DNA of 64,000 nucleotides from Symsagittifera roscoffensis (Eukaryota; Xenacoelomorpha; Acoela; Convolutidae): NCBI RefSeq assembly GCF_963678635.1, contig NC_087067.1, positions 20,582,596 to 20,646,595 of the forward strand, read 5' to 3'. Shown piece by piece: positions 11,351 to 23,731 of this stretch (position 1 is its first letter; each line of letters starts with the position of its first letter). The notes under the pieces were generated by a model. It saw only the letters and a program-made list of their open reading frames with translations, ran no database searches and was not told where the DNA came from. The position numbers and the translations under genes were made by a program.

Positions 11351-13530
11351 ATAAAAATGGGAAAAGGGAAGAGACGGGAAGACAAACGCCAGAAACAACG
11401 AAGGATATTGCGGAAATGGGATCAAAACTCCGAACGTTCAGATAGCAATTCACAAGGATGAAGGAATACCACCATATGTGAAAGGAGCTTTATGATGAAG
11501 TGAACTAGTATAATGCAATTATCGAGCAGATTGGCTGAAACTGGCAGGAACCGTACCACAAAAAAGTTCTTTCCTCGAAGCAGTCCCTCAATAGAGGTGT
11601 TGAAATCAAGAGAATGGAGGGAAGCAAACGCGAGATAAAAACGATGTCAAAACACGAAAAGGGACGAGGCTGGGGGCAAGCGTTTCACTAGGAGACTCAG
11701 AGGTTAAAGATACCTAGCAAAAACCGGAAGAGACGGCCGGCCGCCTAGTAGGAAGAAACAAAGGAAGAGGTTCCGGTGATGGCAGCGACCTACAGAACAA
11801 TTGATTGCTGCCGATCATCTAGAATGAAGATGATCAAGAAAAAACCATGAAAGTTGAAAGTGCAATCAGAAGCGTGTGGACAATTCCCAGGAGCAAACAA
11901 GATGTTCGGACATCCCAAAAAAGATTTCCATAAAATGTTTACGAGAGTCTTGGAAATCGCCTCATGATGATGTTTCATTTGTTCCGTATGGCAGCCAAAG
12001 CTCCACATGCAACCGGCACCATTGAATACCTCACACTTGAAATGCGATAACTTTTTGAGGATTCTGCATAATCTCGGCAGGTGATGGATCACGATGTTGA
12101 TGATTTTTAGAGGAGCTGCCATAGCCCAATTACTCAAAAAAGTAAAATATATGAGTCCAGGCAGATTAGCTGAACTTGATCGAGACAAACAACGCATCAC
12201 GAAGTGCAGACAAGAAAAAAACACAATGTTGGTTAGTCTGTTGTCTGATATTAGACATGATTTTGATTATTCGGCGGTAAGAGAAGTAAAGATAAATTCA
12301 CTTAGTAGAAATTGATTGCCGGCAGAGTGGCCATGATAGATTTGGAACTACGGACGGCGAACGACTTTCGGATGGCTTCCACTTTGTTACCTCATAAAAA
12401 AGGTTGGAGCAACCGCGTCTTCGAAGAACGAGGGAACGGATTGGAGTTGGAATTGTTAGCATCGGACTGAACAGAATGAGCAGAATGGCTGAAGTTGGCA
12501 AGAATCTTATCACATAAAAGGTACTTTCCTCGAAACATTACTCCAATAGAGGTGTTGAAACGGAGAGGTTGAAGCAGAACCAATCAGGTGAAGACGGTGT
12601 CAAGAACAGGAAGAAGGACAAAGTTTGACCCAAGCGTTTCACTAAAAGACTCCCAAGTTAAAGATACACCGCAAAAATTGGCAGAGATGGCAGGGCGCCT
12701 AGTAGGAAGAAACAAAGGAAGAGATTCAGGGGATGGCAGCAACCTACAGAACTATTTTGGCAGAATTGAACTCTTCGACTATCTACGAATGAAAAAGGAT
12801 CAAGGAAAAACCAGTACTGTTGAAAGTGTACGCAAAGGGCGTGCGGACAATGCCCCCGGAAAAAAGGTGATCGGACATCCTAAATAACAATTAAATGAAA
12901 AATCAACTTACGAAGAGTCTTGGAAATTGACTCAAGATGATGTTTCATTTCTTCCTTATGGCAGCCAAACTTCAGCATGCAGCCGGCGAGATTGAGAAAC
13001 TACTTGTGAGGGTGCTGCCTAATCTCAGTAGTTCATGGGTCACGATGTCAATGGCTTTTAGAGGAGCTTCGGTAGCCCCATTAAATGAAACCAGACAGGT
13101 TAGCCGAAGTATTGATCTCGATAGGGAGCTTCAACGCATAACGGAAAGGAGACGAGAAAAAAAAGACACATTGTTGGTGTGTCTGTTGTCTGATATCAGA
13201 CAGGAGTTTCTATAGTCGGTAGTAAGAGAAGGAAACAAAAAGATTTGAGTGATAAAATGCAATCTAGCCCAGCTGATTGCCGGCAGAGTGGCTATGATAG
13301 ATTTGTAACTGCGGACGGCGAACAACTTTCGGATGGCTTCCACTTTGCTACCCTAGCAGAAAAAGCTCGGAAGAACTGCGTTTTCCACGAACAAAGGGAC
13401 GAATTGGAGTTGGAACTGTTTGATAGAGGAGTACTGGTTGCTGAAAAATCAATATTCAGTCGGGTCATCTCCATAATCGTGTCGTACACTCTGAAAACCA
13501 TTTGGGATCAGTCCCACCAGTACCCCAGAC
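11340..13530 (+). pseudogene. Tandemly duplicated degenerate coding relic
   Basis: Two diverged units (roughly 11560-12570 and 12590-13530) repeat the same order of plus-strand peptide segments: a GRLVGRNKGR-type basic stretch, an MMFHFFLMAAK-type segment, an Arg/Glu-rich helix with LLVCLLSDIRQEF, and then CRQSGYDRF with LSDGFHFAT. Each unit is interrupted by stops and shifts, and segments align between units only after frame changes. The composition is charged and GC-richer than the flanks. I do not recognise the family. It follows directly on repeat copy 3, in the place the minus-strand relic takes after copies 1 and 2. Confidence 0.5.
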
Positions 13531-13563
13531 AGTGAGAAGCTCGTGAGATCCAGAACAAAGATC

Positions 13564-13620
13564 GGACCCAATGATAACACTTGGTAAATGTCCGATACAC
13601 CAAGTGTTACCATCGGGTCC
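13564..13620. repeat. Imperfect hairpin-forming inverted repeat
   Basis: A 21-nt arm starting GGACCCAATGATAACACTTGG is followed after 15 nt by its reverse complement, with two mismatches. The related words GATACACC and GTATCGC recur just downstream (to about 13665), so the hairpin sits in a small cluster of related words. No T-run or gene end makes it a terminator. Confidence 0.7.
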
Positions 13621-14311
13621 ACGGGAATATCGCAATCGGATGTATCGCAAATAAGAGCGATACACCGTTGATGAAGCCTGAGTTCAGCCATTTGGACGGA
13701 TGCTGCAGGAACTACGAGGACCGAGGTGACAACTGCACCCAGGAAAGAGGAATAAATCCCTGTTTGTGGTTCCCCATTTACAATTAGGACCTATGGAAGT
13801 TAAATCTGGACCAAACTTGCTTCCTGCAGGCTGTATTGAGGCCATTGAATCGATCAAGAAAACCTATGAACGGATTGTACTCTCTGGAAGGAGTAAGTTG
13901 TCTCATAGGTTCCGAAATTTTTTCAACTAAAGTTTTTTCATTGTGTAGAAATTGGCTGATCTTGAGGTACTGCCCTCCAATAGCACACTCGGGCCCACAA
14001 ACTCAAGACGATTGCAGGACGTGCGCCGGAACCATTTCGATAATATAAATACGGCAAAAAACAAGGCCAAAAATAATTTACGTTGCAATTCTTCATACCA
14101 TTTGTTGAATGTGGCTTTCGCTGTTAAAAATATGGAAGTTATTGCAAAAGCCAAAACCCCAGCTTTTAGCAGCCGAAGATCGAGAAGTTATCAAATGATA
14201 ACGGCAAAAAAGAAAAATTCTGAATTGAAGAGATGGATTTTGGTCAAAAATAGAGCAGCCAGGCTTTCGAGTTTCTTAATTCAATTCTTTCTTCTGGTAT
14301 GCTCCTTGTAG

Positions 14312-15526
14312 TCGCTTAATGTGATGTTTGCTTAGTGTCCCTAAAAAACATGTTCTCCGCCGTTTTGAAAAACTCAAAGAAAGTTTGAATAACTTTTTCA
14401 GCTTTGATTCGGCTTTTGAGAAAGTGTCGAGAAAAATGTATCTATTTTTTTCATTTTTCAGATTTCACAATTTTTGATACATTTCACAACTTTGGATATA
14501 GTTTTAGTAGTTTGTTGCCTAATCGACTTTCTTTGGGAAAACAGAATGAAAAAAAAAGTTAAGAAAAATGAAAATTTCATGAAAAAATTGATTGTTTTTG
14601 ATTTCTGAAAACTTAATTTCAGATCGACCAGAAGAATTTTCCGAGCTTTCTGAAGACATCTGTATTTAAACAAAATTTTTTGTGCCATCGCAAATATGAA
14701 CATGAGACGAATCATTTCAAATCGATCCAGAAAAAAAATCAGCAGAAAATAATTCAATTTTTATTCATCGAGTGACTTGTTTCAAAATGTTTTACCCATC
14801 AAGCGCTTCAAAGAAGAAACACAGAAGCTAACTGTGATTGTTTCTTCTTTGATTAAATTTAAGAAAACTTTACTTTTCGCCATCTAAATCACTGGAAACA
14901 TCAACTTGTTTCACTGTTGCATCGTCTGGTTGATGGGTAGTTTAATAGGCCTGTTAGTATACAGCCAAAAGGTTAGAATGAACCAAATCTCTAATCAACA
15001 GAAATGAGGTTGTAGGGGTCTGACAGCAAAGCCCGCATCCCATGATATTAATAGTAGTAATAGTAGATTGCACAAAAATTACATCATTTTCCAATTACTC
15101 GTGGGAAAACATTTCGAAAGAACAAGAAAGCAACTTTATCTTTGAAATCAAACAAAATCTGTGATTATTGTAATCGGTCACTCACAATTCATTCACATTG
15201 CTTAATGTGATCAAATTTTTTGTTCAACTTTGGACTTCTTCATCTGAACCCATTTGAACCCATTTCATCGATTCAAAAATTAGAGTAGAGCTTATAGTAG
15301 TCTGGTCTGACATCACTTCAAAATTTCAAAACTTTCGGTTTCATAATCAAAACTGAGAAACTTCGCTAACTTAGAAAAAAAAGCATTTTGTAATTTTTTT
15401 TGTTTCAGATAGAAGTTAATTTTCATTATCCAAATTGGAAGCTCGAATTACAGCCAGTTCCCTTTTACCATGCTAAGTGTTTGGTATAACTCAAAAACGA
15501 AAAATCAATGTTTCAGACTTCAAAAA
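14312..15526. other. Intergenic region 5' of the Kunitz gene
   Basis: AT-rich sequence with no supportable ORF or RNA gene. A TTTCAG at 15511-15516 just upstream of the chosen start codon could be the end of a 5'-UTR intron. No convincing TATA element was identified. Confidence 0.4.
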
Positions 15527-15647
15527 ATGAATTCCAAGCTTCTGTCCACTCTTCTGCTGACTTTTTGTCTGATCAGTTTTGGATGTTCGAGAACCACATT
15601 AACAACTCCACAAGAATACACTTCAGACGAGCTGTGTCTCTACACAG
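15527..15647 (+). CDS. Kunitz-like secreted protein, exon 1
   Basis: Exon 1 encodes a signal peptide (MNSKLLSTLLLTFCLISFGC) followed by a short Ser/Thr linker and the first Kunitz cysteine (Cys37). I chose ATG 15527 rather than the in-frame ATG at 15470 because it places the hydrophobic signal at the N-terminus. A possible splice acceptor also lies between the two. The exon ends at ACAG|GTGTGA in phase 1 and joins the exon at 16193 in frame. The predicted precursor is 109 residues with one inhibitor-like domain. Such proteins are usually secreted serine-protease inhibitors or venom/defence components. Which role applies here cannot be seen. Confidence 0.72.
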
Positions 15648-16192
15648 GTGTGACCTAGAACTCTTTGCCTTTATAATATACAAACCTCCACAAAAATTAT
15701 TAAATTAAACTACAGCCACTAATCACTTCTTTGAATGACGACATGATGCAATTAAGAAGCAGATACAATTTACTTCAATTTTTAAATTTTTTACTTTGTT
15801 TTTTTTTCTACTAATTTTATTGTAATCTGTAATTTTTATTCACAACTGAATTTTTCTGGAAGTGTCATAAGGTTTCACTATAAAAATTTTCACCTTAACT
15901 CAAATTTTTGTTGAAGCGAGTTTTCTTGGCGGGTTTTCTTGAGGTCCCTTGCAGATATAATAATAGCGGAATTAAAAATTGAGTAGCAAAAACAGAAACT
16001 ATTAGAAGCCGATGAGAAAAAATGTCGAATACTTGAAAACAGGCTTAATCCAGTTTTATGGCGCCCTCTCAAGTGAAGTGACGTTTTTGTAAAAGAATTC
16101 TTCATTGTAATTCTGATATTGTAATGACTTACTTGGATACAATGTTTTATGATTATTAATAGAAGTTTATAATGGCAAAAAGTGTCATGCAG

Positions 16193-16401
16193 GTCCAGTG
16201 GCAAGGTGTCTGACTCCGGATGCATGGGCCTATGATTCTGTCAGAAATACATGTAGAACGGGAACGTGTGACAAGCCAGCAAGGCCTAGCGTGTTCGACT
16301 CTTACGAGAGCTGCGCCGAGACGTGTATCATTGATTACCTGTCCAATATGACTGTTTATGCAGACGAGGATATTGTAGTCGAGCTGATTGAAATTGATTA
16401 A
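16193..16401 (+). CDS. Kunitz-like secreted protein, exon 2
   Basis: The acceptor ATGCAG|GT joins exon 1 in frame and completes the domain. Cysteines fall at residues 37, 46, 61, 66, 81 and 85. The first (C-x8-C) and last (C-x3-C) spacings are exactly Kunitz. The C2-C3 gap is 14 instead of 15, C3-C4 is 4 instead of 7 (the YGGC loop is missing), and C4-C5 is 14 instead of 12. The residue at the P1 position, just after Cys46, is Leu, which would favour chymotrypsin- or elastase-like targets if it is an inhibitor. An acidic tail of about 24 residues follows. The divergent loop makes the fold likely but the activity uncertain. Confidence 0.7.
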
Positions 16402-16444
16402 AAACTACACAGACTTATACATATATTTTAAAAATTGAAGCGAA

Positions 16445-16450
16445 AATAAA
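16445..16450 (+). promoter_or_regulatory. Polyadenylation signal of the Kunitz-like gene
   Basis: An AATAAA hexamer lies 44 nt after the TAA stop at 16399-16401, in the expected place for a short 3' UTR. No competing hexamer occurs between the stop and this site. Confidence 0.55.
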
Positions 16451-18239
16451 TTCTAGTGATTTGAACAAGATATGTGAGTTTTTCTACACTGTGAAATATC
16501 TGAGCAAGTGAATTTTTGAGTTTTTTTTTTGAGCCAAGGATTTTCATCAAAGCAATCTCATGTATGTAAAAGAAACTGAAAATTAGGATGAATTTACGAG
16601 GATAGACATAAACCTCAAAATCTGCCTGCTGAGAGTTTACAAAATTATTCATGATTGAATTTCAAAAATAAATTGAAAAGTGCTCCAATCATCATTTTTT
16701 CATCATTTCTGAAATTGAGATATCTCGAAAACTAGGGTTTGCGAGGCTTCAAAATATCTCGAAATAAAACTTCATAAAAAATGATAGTCCTCTAGTATTT
16801 ATCCAAATTGTTTAAAATTTGAACCAATATAAAAATTTCACACAGTTTATATAGAATGTTGATAACTAGAAGAAATTAGGAGTCCTGTTTCAGCTTAGAT
16901 TTTGCAAACTCAAAACAGTAGACTATTTAGGCTATCTAATTTAGTTGAAATTTCATAAAAGTATCTTGTTTTAAATTTTTGGAACGTTTTTGTAAAATTG
17001 CTGTATATCGAAAACGAAAAAAAAATAAATCACTCTTCCAACTAATTTGCTAATTTAAGACGGATATCGGTTATCCCAAATCATATTGCCCAAGTTCCTT
17101 GTTTCCAGTGGCTTTTTTGTTACCCGAACACATTGTCTCCTGGTGACATTGCAGTAGCTGGTCCATCAAGAAAGTGTTGATAGACCTCAAGGACAAATTA
17201 ACTTTACCATAACGTTGTTGTTTTTCACCGAGTGGAATTGTAACATTCGTCTGAAACATTAAATTGTTCAATTATTTTTTGTCATGTCGTGACAGTGTTT
17301 GATTTCACACATGTTGAAAACATTTTACCAAATATGCCTTATTGAAAAAATTACTACAACATATTAAAACTTGAGAATTCAGTTTTTTACTGCCAATGTA
17401 CTCAGTTTCGTAAAACACATTATAGGTAATTTGAGATTTGGTAAACGTTTTTGAATTTGGATTGATACGGTCTGCCTACCGTTATTGAGAAAACATCATT
17501 GAAGAAACTTTTTACTTTTAAATTATCAGTCAGAATCTTGGCAACTCTGTAGAGCCCAAAAATTTTACACAAATTCAATCTATTTCCTTTAATGAACACT
17601 TTCACAGGTTTAAATTGGCTGAATATGTTACAAATTTTCCTCGTTTTGAAAAAACTGGCTTTTGCCGCATCGAAACTTTAAACAGCTCCAACAAACTAAG
17701 TCAAACTTTTATCAAGTTTGGCGTTTTTTTATCTTACAGAAATGGGTACTTTTACTCTCTTTGAAGAACACCTGTTGTCTAGTAACTTGCTTTCGCAATG
17801 TCGGAGCTATAAGTTTTGGACAACTAATAAAATAATATTCAGTTAATTGGAAATATAAAGAATCTCTCTTATTTTTGTTTTATAGGTTAGTTTCTATCCA
17901 GACATGATTTATCCTCCATGACATTTTTACACGAGCTATATAGTTGTACTACAAAAAATTCTAAACTAGGGTAGTTTTTTCTGCGTGATGTGATAAAAGG
18001 ATCTGACCTAAAGCTTTAATTTACGCATATTCGACAGTTAAAGTAATTTGAAAAATTTAGCAAATCTTTTTGTAGAAACTCCAAAAATTAATGTAACTCG
18101 CCTAAAACTAAGTTTTCAGGGGTTAAATTCAGCCTAACTAAGCTGTTATGAGCTTGCTCGCTCGCTTTATTCATTTTTGAAGATTGCTTAATGTCGTCGG
18201 AATCACGACTGAAGGAATTCAATTTGCTATATCAGTCGA

Positions 18240-18345
18240 CATGTTCCGATGATTATATGTGGTACTTATTTTTCGTAGAAAAAAATCTTAAATACACCCG
18301 AATACAAAATTTCTCCATAATTTTCAAATGATCGCAACAAAACGC
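18240..18345 (+). repeat. Dispersed repeat (TGTGGTA...AATACAAAATT), copy a
   Basis: The pattern TGTGGTAC, then a short spacer with a run of A, then AAATAC-ACCC-AATACAAAATTTC is shared with 18380-18475 and 37911-37980. A related inverted copy lies near 31490-31600. The copies are diverged, with no clear ends. Confidence 0.55.
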
Positions 18346-18379
18346 ATTAACATTCAGAATGATATATCACTAAACTCTC

Positions 18380-18475
18380 TCCAGTTATTATTTGTGGTAG
18401 CTGATTTTGCGCGGACAAAAAAAAAGAAATAAAGCACTCCTAAATACAAAATTCATCCACATTTTTCAAAAGGTC
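18380..18475 (+). repeat. Dispersed repeat, copy b
   Basis: The segment TTTGTGGTAGCTGATTTTGC followed by an A-run and AAATACAAAATTCATCC matches copy a, 130 bp upstream, and the copy at 37911. The preceding 40 bp (ATATATCACTAAACTCTCTCC) also resembles the inverted copy near 31500-31545. Confidence 0.55.
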
Positions 18476-20110
18476 GAAATAGAAAGACAAGGATGCTAGT
18501 CACCAAATTCGAGAGAAATCAAAAAATTTTACAAAAACTGCATAAGAAGAAATTTTCCATACATTTATTTTTTATCTTATTTGAAAGTTGTACAACAAGC
18601 CATTTACCATATAATGAGTTTTAATGTTTGAGTGGCACGATTTGCTCAGATAAACTGCATCAAGCGATTTGCAACTTCACGCAGAGCTTGAATTTTCAAT
18701 TTCATGCAGTAATAAAAAAACAAAATCAATTGTATGTGGCTAGAAAGCTTTTACTCAAAAATTCATACAAAATCATACAAAAATTTCTGTTTATGATGTT
18801 TTTGGGCTCAATATGTGAAAAACAAAAAACAAGTCTCATGATATGACATACAACCTTCATTGCTTGCTTTTTTGTTAAAAGCGAAAATTGAGTTGAAACA
18901 AAATTTTGAAAGAAACGTTTGACGCAATTTGATTGAGCATAGAAGTGACTGTGCAACTCTAAATAAAAACAATATTTTTAATCAACTTCTGACGGATTGT
19001 TTTTTTTCCATGGAGAAACAGAACTACTTAGCATTCTCTGGAGAAACAGAAGTGCTTCGAAAACTGAATTACGTTTTTCGAAGAAATCAATATCTTTTCT
19101 TGCCAATCAAAGTGCTCCCTATCAACAATAAACAACTTTAAATTGATTTGGAATTAGCTAGTAAAAACAATTCTGAACTGATCAGAAAAATAATTTTTTG
19201 TAATGTTTGTGATTCGAATTTTTCGTCTTAAGATTGTCAATTAAGATGGATCTCGGTGAGAATTTAGCTAGTTGAATTGGTTCTTTCATTGAAATTAGCC
19301 TGCAGAAAACGGTGGGGAATATTTTTGATCATAGTAATTATAGCAAAGAAAACCTAGCCAGTTTCTTTGCGAGTAGCAGAAAAAATTCGACCACAATGAT
19401 AGAAACACATTAATCAAAGTTTAGAGGGCAATTTTTTCGAAAAACAAGTTTTGTCTCTTTTTTTTATCTTTTCAAAAAAGATCCTATGGAGCTTGGAATG
19501 AGTTGCTTCATGAATTGCATGCAATTCTGTTCCATTAATAATAACATTGTTTTGGTAAAATGAAAAGGCAGGTTAGTGGTGCAGGGACTTGGTTCGGACA
19601 TAGCAGTCCATCTAAAACTAGAGATATTTTCATGACAGTAGAAATATGACTCGTGAATCTACGTAAAGAAAAAAGATATGATGTTTTTCCAAAATCTTAT
19701 GTTATCGATTTTTTAAAAAACGTCAAGGAAGCATGTATACAGTGCTGATTTAAACTATCCGAACAAAATGAGCAAAACTTGAACTTTCAAATGCGTTTTT
19801 CTCAATTTGGGTAAAGACTCGACAAAAAGTGAAGAGAAAAAAGTTGCTTAGAATGTCATCAGAATTAATATAATGCAAAATTTTCTCCAAATTTCTCAAC
19901 CAAATTTTTACCCCAAAAATGCGTCATATTGTCTTTTTTCGATTAATGAATAATTACGCTGAGACTACTTTGTTAACTGATGAGAAATATATATCTCATG
20001 AAGCCTCTTACACAGCCCAACAAAGAGAAATATTTCCTTGCCCGATGGCAACAAGTAAAGATTATGATCAAGGCCCATCATGATGCGTGCTATTTGTATA
20101 TTTGATCCGA

Positions 20111-20350
20111 AGCTTTTAGCATAATGGTGAGGCGTTCACTTCGTGAACCTCAGATCGTATAATCGATCCCCTGCTATGTCAATGATAATGTGTGAGTACG
20201 ACCTCCCACATGACCTCCAGTTTCAGGTTTACCACAGCCAGACCGCTTTCGGCTGTAAAAGTGGTACCACGTGAAAATTCTAGACGCAAAAAAAAACGAC
20301 TTGAGTAGCAAAAAAGACAGCTTCGCTCAATTCTGGAATGTGGGGAAATA
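20111..20350 (+). mobile_element. tRNA-derived SINE, copy 1
   Basis: The head, TTTTAGCATAATGGTGAGGC, resembles a pol III A box. It is followed at the right distance by a B-box-like ATAATCGATCCCCTGCTATG, so the first 70 bp look like a decayed tRNA. The body (GACCTCC...TTTACCACAGCC...TAGACGCAAA...TCTGGAATGTGGGGAA) recurs in reverse orientation at 34995-35250 with the same order and spacing, which defines a SINE of roughly 240 bp. The terminal tail and target duplication are not clear. Confidence 0.75.
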
Positions 20351-21199
20351 AGAAAATCAGACTATGTTTAAACAGGCTGCAAAGCTTTTCATAGATCCTC
20401 TGCGAATCGCAAAAATGAGATTTAATTATTTGTCATCGGGCGATGCAAAGTTTCTTCAAAATCTGCTTTTTATTCTAGCAAAAGGCTGAAGAGCTCATTT
20501 TTTGACCGTCTCCCTCGAGGATAAATTTCTTAACAAATACCAAAATATGACCATTATGGAGACCGTTCTTATGCCTGCCTTGATAAAATTCTGATGTCTT
20601 CGCCCCACAACTCGTGATCTATACTTAATGATTGATGCTAGAGTATGAGATTTACTTTCCTAGCACCATTGATCGCATGCAGATTTTAACCAAGGACAGA
20701 TGAAGAAGTTCTCAATTGGATCTCAGCGGAAAATGACGACATTTTAAATTGGCGACAAATTGTCATATTCTTAACTAGTATCATCATAACGCGCTTCTAC
20801 CATGAATGAACTGTTGGTTTAATTTTGTTCCGATCTAATTTTTATCTTCCTATAATCTGAGTCAAAACTAAAGAAAAACTGGAACGTTTCTTGTGAAGCT
20901 TTAAACACTTCCGGTCAATCAATTTAAAATGAGGCATGAATAAATCTTGAATTTCACTATTTCTACTTTGATTCATTTTTTCGTTTCATGCTTCTTATTA
21001 TGCTTTCACGTGTATAATTGCAGCATCGTTTGTTTTTTTTCGCATCCAACTGTTTTCTCTCCAAGAAGAGCACAAGTTGCATCCTTCGTTTTTATTTTGC
21101 CAGAAGAACAAAAAACACTGTTAAATCTAACTAAAATCTAAAATTCATCGCATTTAAGATATTTGATAATGTTATGGCAGTTGTAACTTTTCTCAACTT

Positions 21200-22121
21200 T
21201 TGATTGTTGACTTTTGTTTTAATTTCTTTAAAAATTTTTTTTGGAGCTTTGAAATGGCGTTAAAATTCATTGCTAAGAATCGAAAACAATTGGTTATTGT
21301 CATATCTATAACATTATTAAATATTATTTTCAACTGTCGGGCTTATTTTTTCCCGGACACGCTTAGTGAGGTAAACGTATCAAGAAATTATCCCAGATTT
21401 GTAGCCAATAACTCCAAAATTTGCCCGCCAATAAGGGCCAAAGAGAGTTTCGAAGTGCCAACACCTCTTAACACGAACAAATACAAAATTGACATTGTTA
21501 ATCGCGAAAAAGTCCCTGTCTGCAAACGACCGTGGAAAAATAATCGGGTTTTTATGCTTGAAACTATGCGAGATTACGTCATTCCCAAAAATTTATGCGC
21601 CCTTGAAAGTATCGCTCGTTACATAGGGAATGAATGGTGTGTAGTGTTGTTTGTTATTGGGCTAAACGAAGAAAAAACTACAACAGAACAAAAGAAGTTA
21701 CTTAATAATTATGAAAACATTGCTATTGAAAATATCGACCCCAATGAAGCGGTAGAAGGATCACCTTTCGAAGGAATTTTCAAAACCGACCGATTTTTGA
21801 GATCAAGTTTGAAGCATTTAACTGGAATTCATTATAGCGACATTTTACGGGCTGCTCTGTTATACGGATACGGCGGCATTTACGTAGATGCTGACATAAT
21901 TGCTTTGAAGTCTATAGATTTAGCCCCTGAATACCTGGTGAGAACGGGCCAGGGTGGAATAGCGAATGGTATAATGAAGTTTAATCGCTGGAACTTCATG
22001 CTGATGCGATATGTAGCCAATATTTGGACGGATTATGCACCTGAACATTATTCGAGACTCTTTTATGTTTTACTTGAGGCAGTCGAGGACCACTGCAAGC
22101 ATATGGGACTCAGTGTCAAAG
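21200..22121 (+). CDS. A4GALT-like type II membrane glycosyltransferase, exon 1
   Basis: The exon encodes an N-terminal signal anchor (LVIVISITLLNIIFNCRAYF) and the catalytic core of a Golgi glycosyltransferase of the DXD sugar-binding group related to alpha-1,4-galactosyl/N-acetylglucosaminyl transferases. The hallmark HYSDILRAALLYGYGGIYVD reads directly into A-D, giving DAD at residues 230-232 counted from the ATG at 21200. That motif binds nucleotide-sugar through a divalent metal. ATG 21254 is the more likely start (MALKF), because it puts the anchor close to the N-terminus; it gives a protein of about 388 residues. The exon ends AAAG|GTAAGG in phase 1 and joins the exon at 24584. The acceptor substrate is unknown. 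Confidence 0.78.
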
Positions 22122-23529
22122 GTAAGGAAACAGTAACCGAGTAATGAAAGCATAGAGATAGAGCTGGAAGGAGAGCGCTCTCATTTTATCGGAAGCGCTC
22201 TCCTTTCACTAAAATTACCCCCTTCTCTAGGAAATTTAACCCCTTACTTCTCACAGGTTCACCCTTTCGGTCTCTTTACGTCACAACTTTTGACTGATCA
22301 ACACGTTTTCGGCCCTTGGTTACATTTGAGGGAACTGCGCGGCGCGCGTCTCATATATTTGCCTCCAGCGCACAGTATTTAACTGTCAATGAACGGCATG
22401 ATCAGATTTTACCTAGACAGCGCATTTGCTTATGAAAAAATTAACAGTTGTTCACATTCAATTTTTGTTCGCAACTCTTTTGATTTTTCTAGCTGATTTC
22501 TTGATTGAATCTTAGTTTCAAATGCTGATTCCAGCTGAGATTTTGCTGCACATTTTTTTCTTATCGATTTGGGTTAATTTTATCAAAAAGCCTTGAAAAT
22601 TGAAGGAAAAACAGGTGCATTTCAAAGTTGGATGTGATTATTTTACTTGAGTTTTTCCAAATGTCTGCTGGCCGTATTTGTTAAAAGGTGATATATTTTT
22701 TTCTATATTGACTTCTTAGTTAAACAAATAAAGCCTAAATTTATTCTGAAATGATTGCAAAAAAACTCCTCTTATCAATTTTATCAGAAAAATTGGTTTA
22801 TCAAAAGAAAAAAGAATATGATTGTTTGATTTTACATAAAAAAGCAGACAAGTTTCTACCTCTCGCGAAAATTTGAGATTATTCTAACAGCCTAATATTA
22901 AACGATCATGACCACAAAACACAAAAAAATTTCTTGAATACAAAGGTGATAGAAGTGACTAAATTGGTAAAAATTTGCCTTAGAAATTGTAAGAAAAACT
23001 AAACCTTCAAAAAATTCATCCAATTGTCTTAAATGGTTTTCAACAAGCAAAAATTATTTGAGCAGAAAACACAATGTTCGATAATAACAAAAGGCCTCAA
23101 AATTAATAAACGTTCAAAAGAAGACGACAACACTTATGTAGACACCAAATGAACCGTTAAGAAAATGTAGTCTAAGAAAAATTTGAATATTAAAGTTTGG
23201 ACAACCGATTATATTAAGACAACAAACCGAACCCCATTCAGCGAGAAAAAACACAAAACATATAACGTTAATTTGGCAAAATTGGAGTTGGTACACTTAC
23301 AAATTTCGGAATGACTCTCAATTATAGCTCAAAATGCTTAGATCAGTTTAAAATGGTTTGAAGAAAAAAAACATTTTCGCTTTGTAAATTAAGCCGACAA
23401 AAAGTAACTAGACACATCCAAGTAATAATCCAAGTTTTCCAAAAAAAAAGATCATTTTCCACCCATATAGAAGAAAAAACAAGACTCAACAGGTACGCAA
23501 ACCATAAATTTATAATAATCAGGAGCGTG

Positions 23530-23731
23530 GGCTCTTTTTCCTTCCCCCCCCCCCCCCACCAGCGAAATTTTAATAGTAAAATTTTGTTCACATCATCGGA
23601 TTGTTACAAAAATTGGTATGCGGACTAAATAGGCTATGATAAACATATTTGGTCTTCATACTTAACCTTGTAAAACCCCTCGTTACAACATAAAATTGAT
23701 GTATATGTGAGGGGGGGGAGGAAAAAGAGCC
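23530..23731. mobile_element. Non-autonomous TIR transposon, complete
   Basis: The element starts GGCTCTTTTTCC and ends GGAAAAAGAGCC, perfect 12-bp terminal inverted repeats that extend into C-rich and G-rich runs. It is flanked on both sides by GGAGCGTG (23522-23529 and 23732-23739), an exact 8-bp target-site duplication. Length is 202 bp with no coding capacity. The 8-bp duplication points to hAT-like transposition. Confidence 0.85.

Larger units (their letters stand above)
16460..20110. other. Intergenic AT-rich interval
   Basis: No gene is supported. The interval contains two copies of a dispersed repeat (described at 18240 and 18380). Reading frames are short and of random composition, apart from a possible isolated minus-strand exon near 17124-17250 that I did not accept. 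Confidence 0.4.

Noticed and set aside
17124-17250. Possible single minus-strand exon (acceptor TTTCAG|ACG, donor TCGG|GTAACA) with protein-like sequence
   Set aside because: No partner exon, domain or start was found on either side; too short to support alone.
20111-20180. Functional tRNA gene
   Set aside because: A- and B-box-like words are present, but no clean cloverleaf or anticodon arm can be drawn, and the continuation is the SINE body.
20947-21141. Hydrophobic small ORF just upstream of the glycosyltransferase
   Set aside because: Phe/Ser/Cys-rich translation typical of T-rich DNA; no link to the downstream frame.
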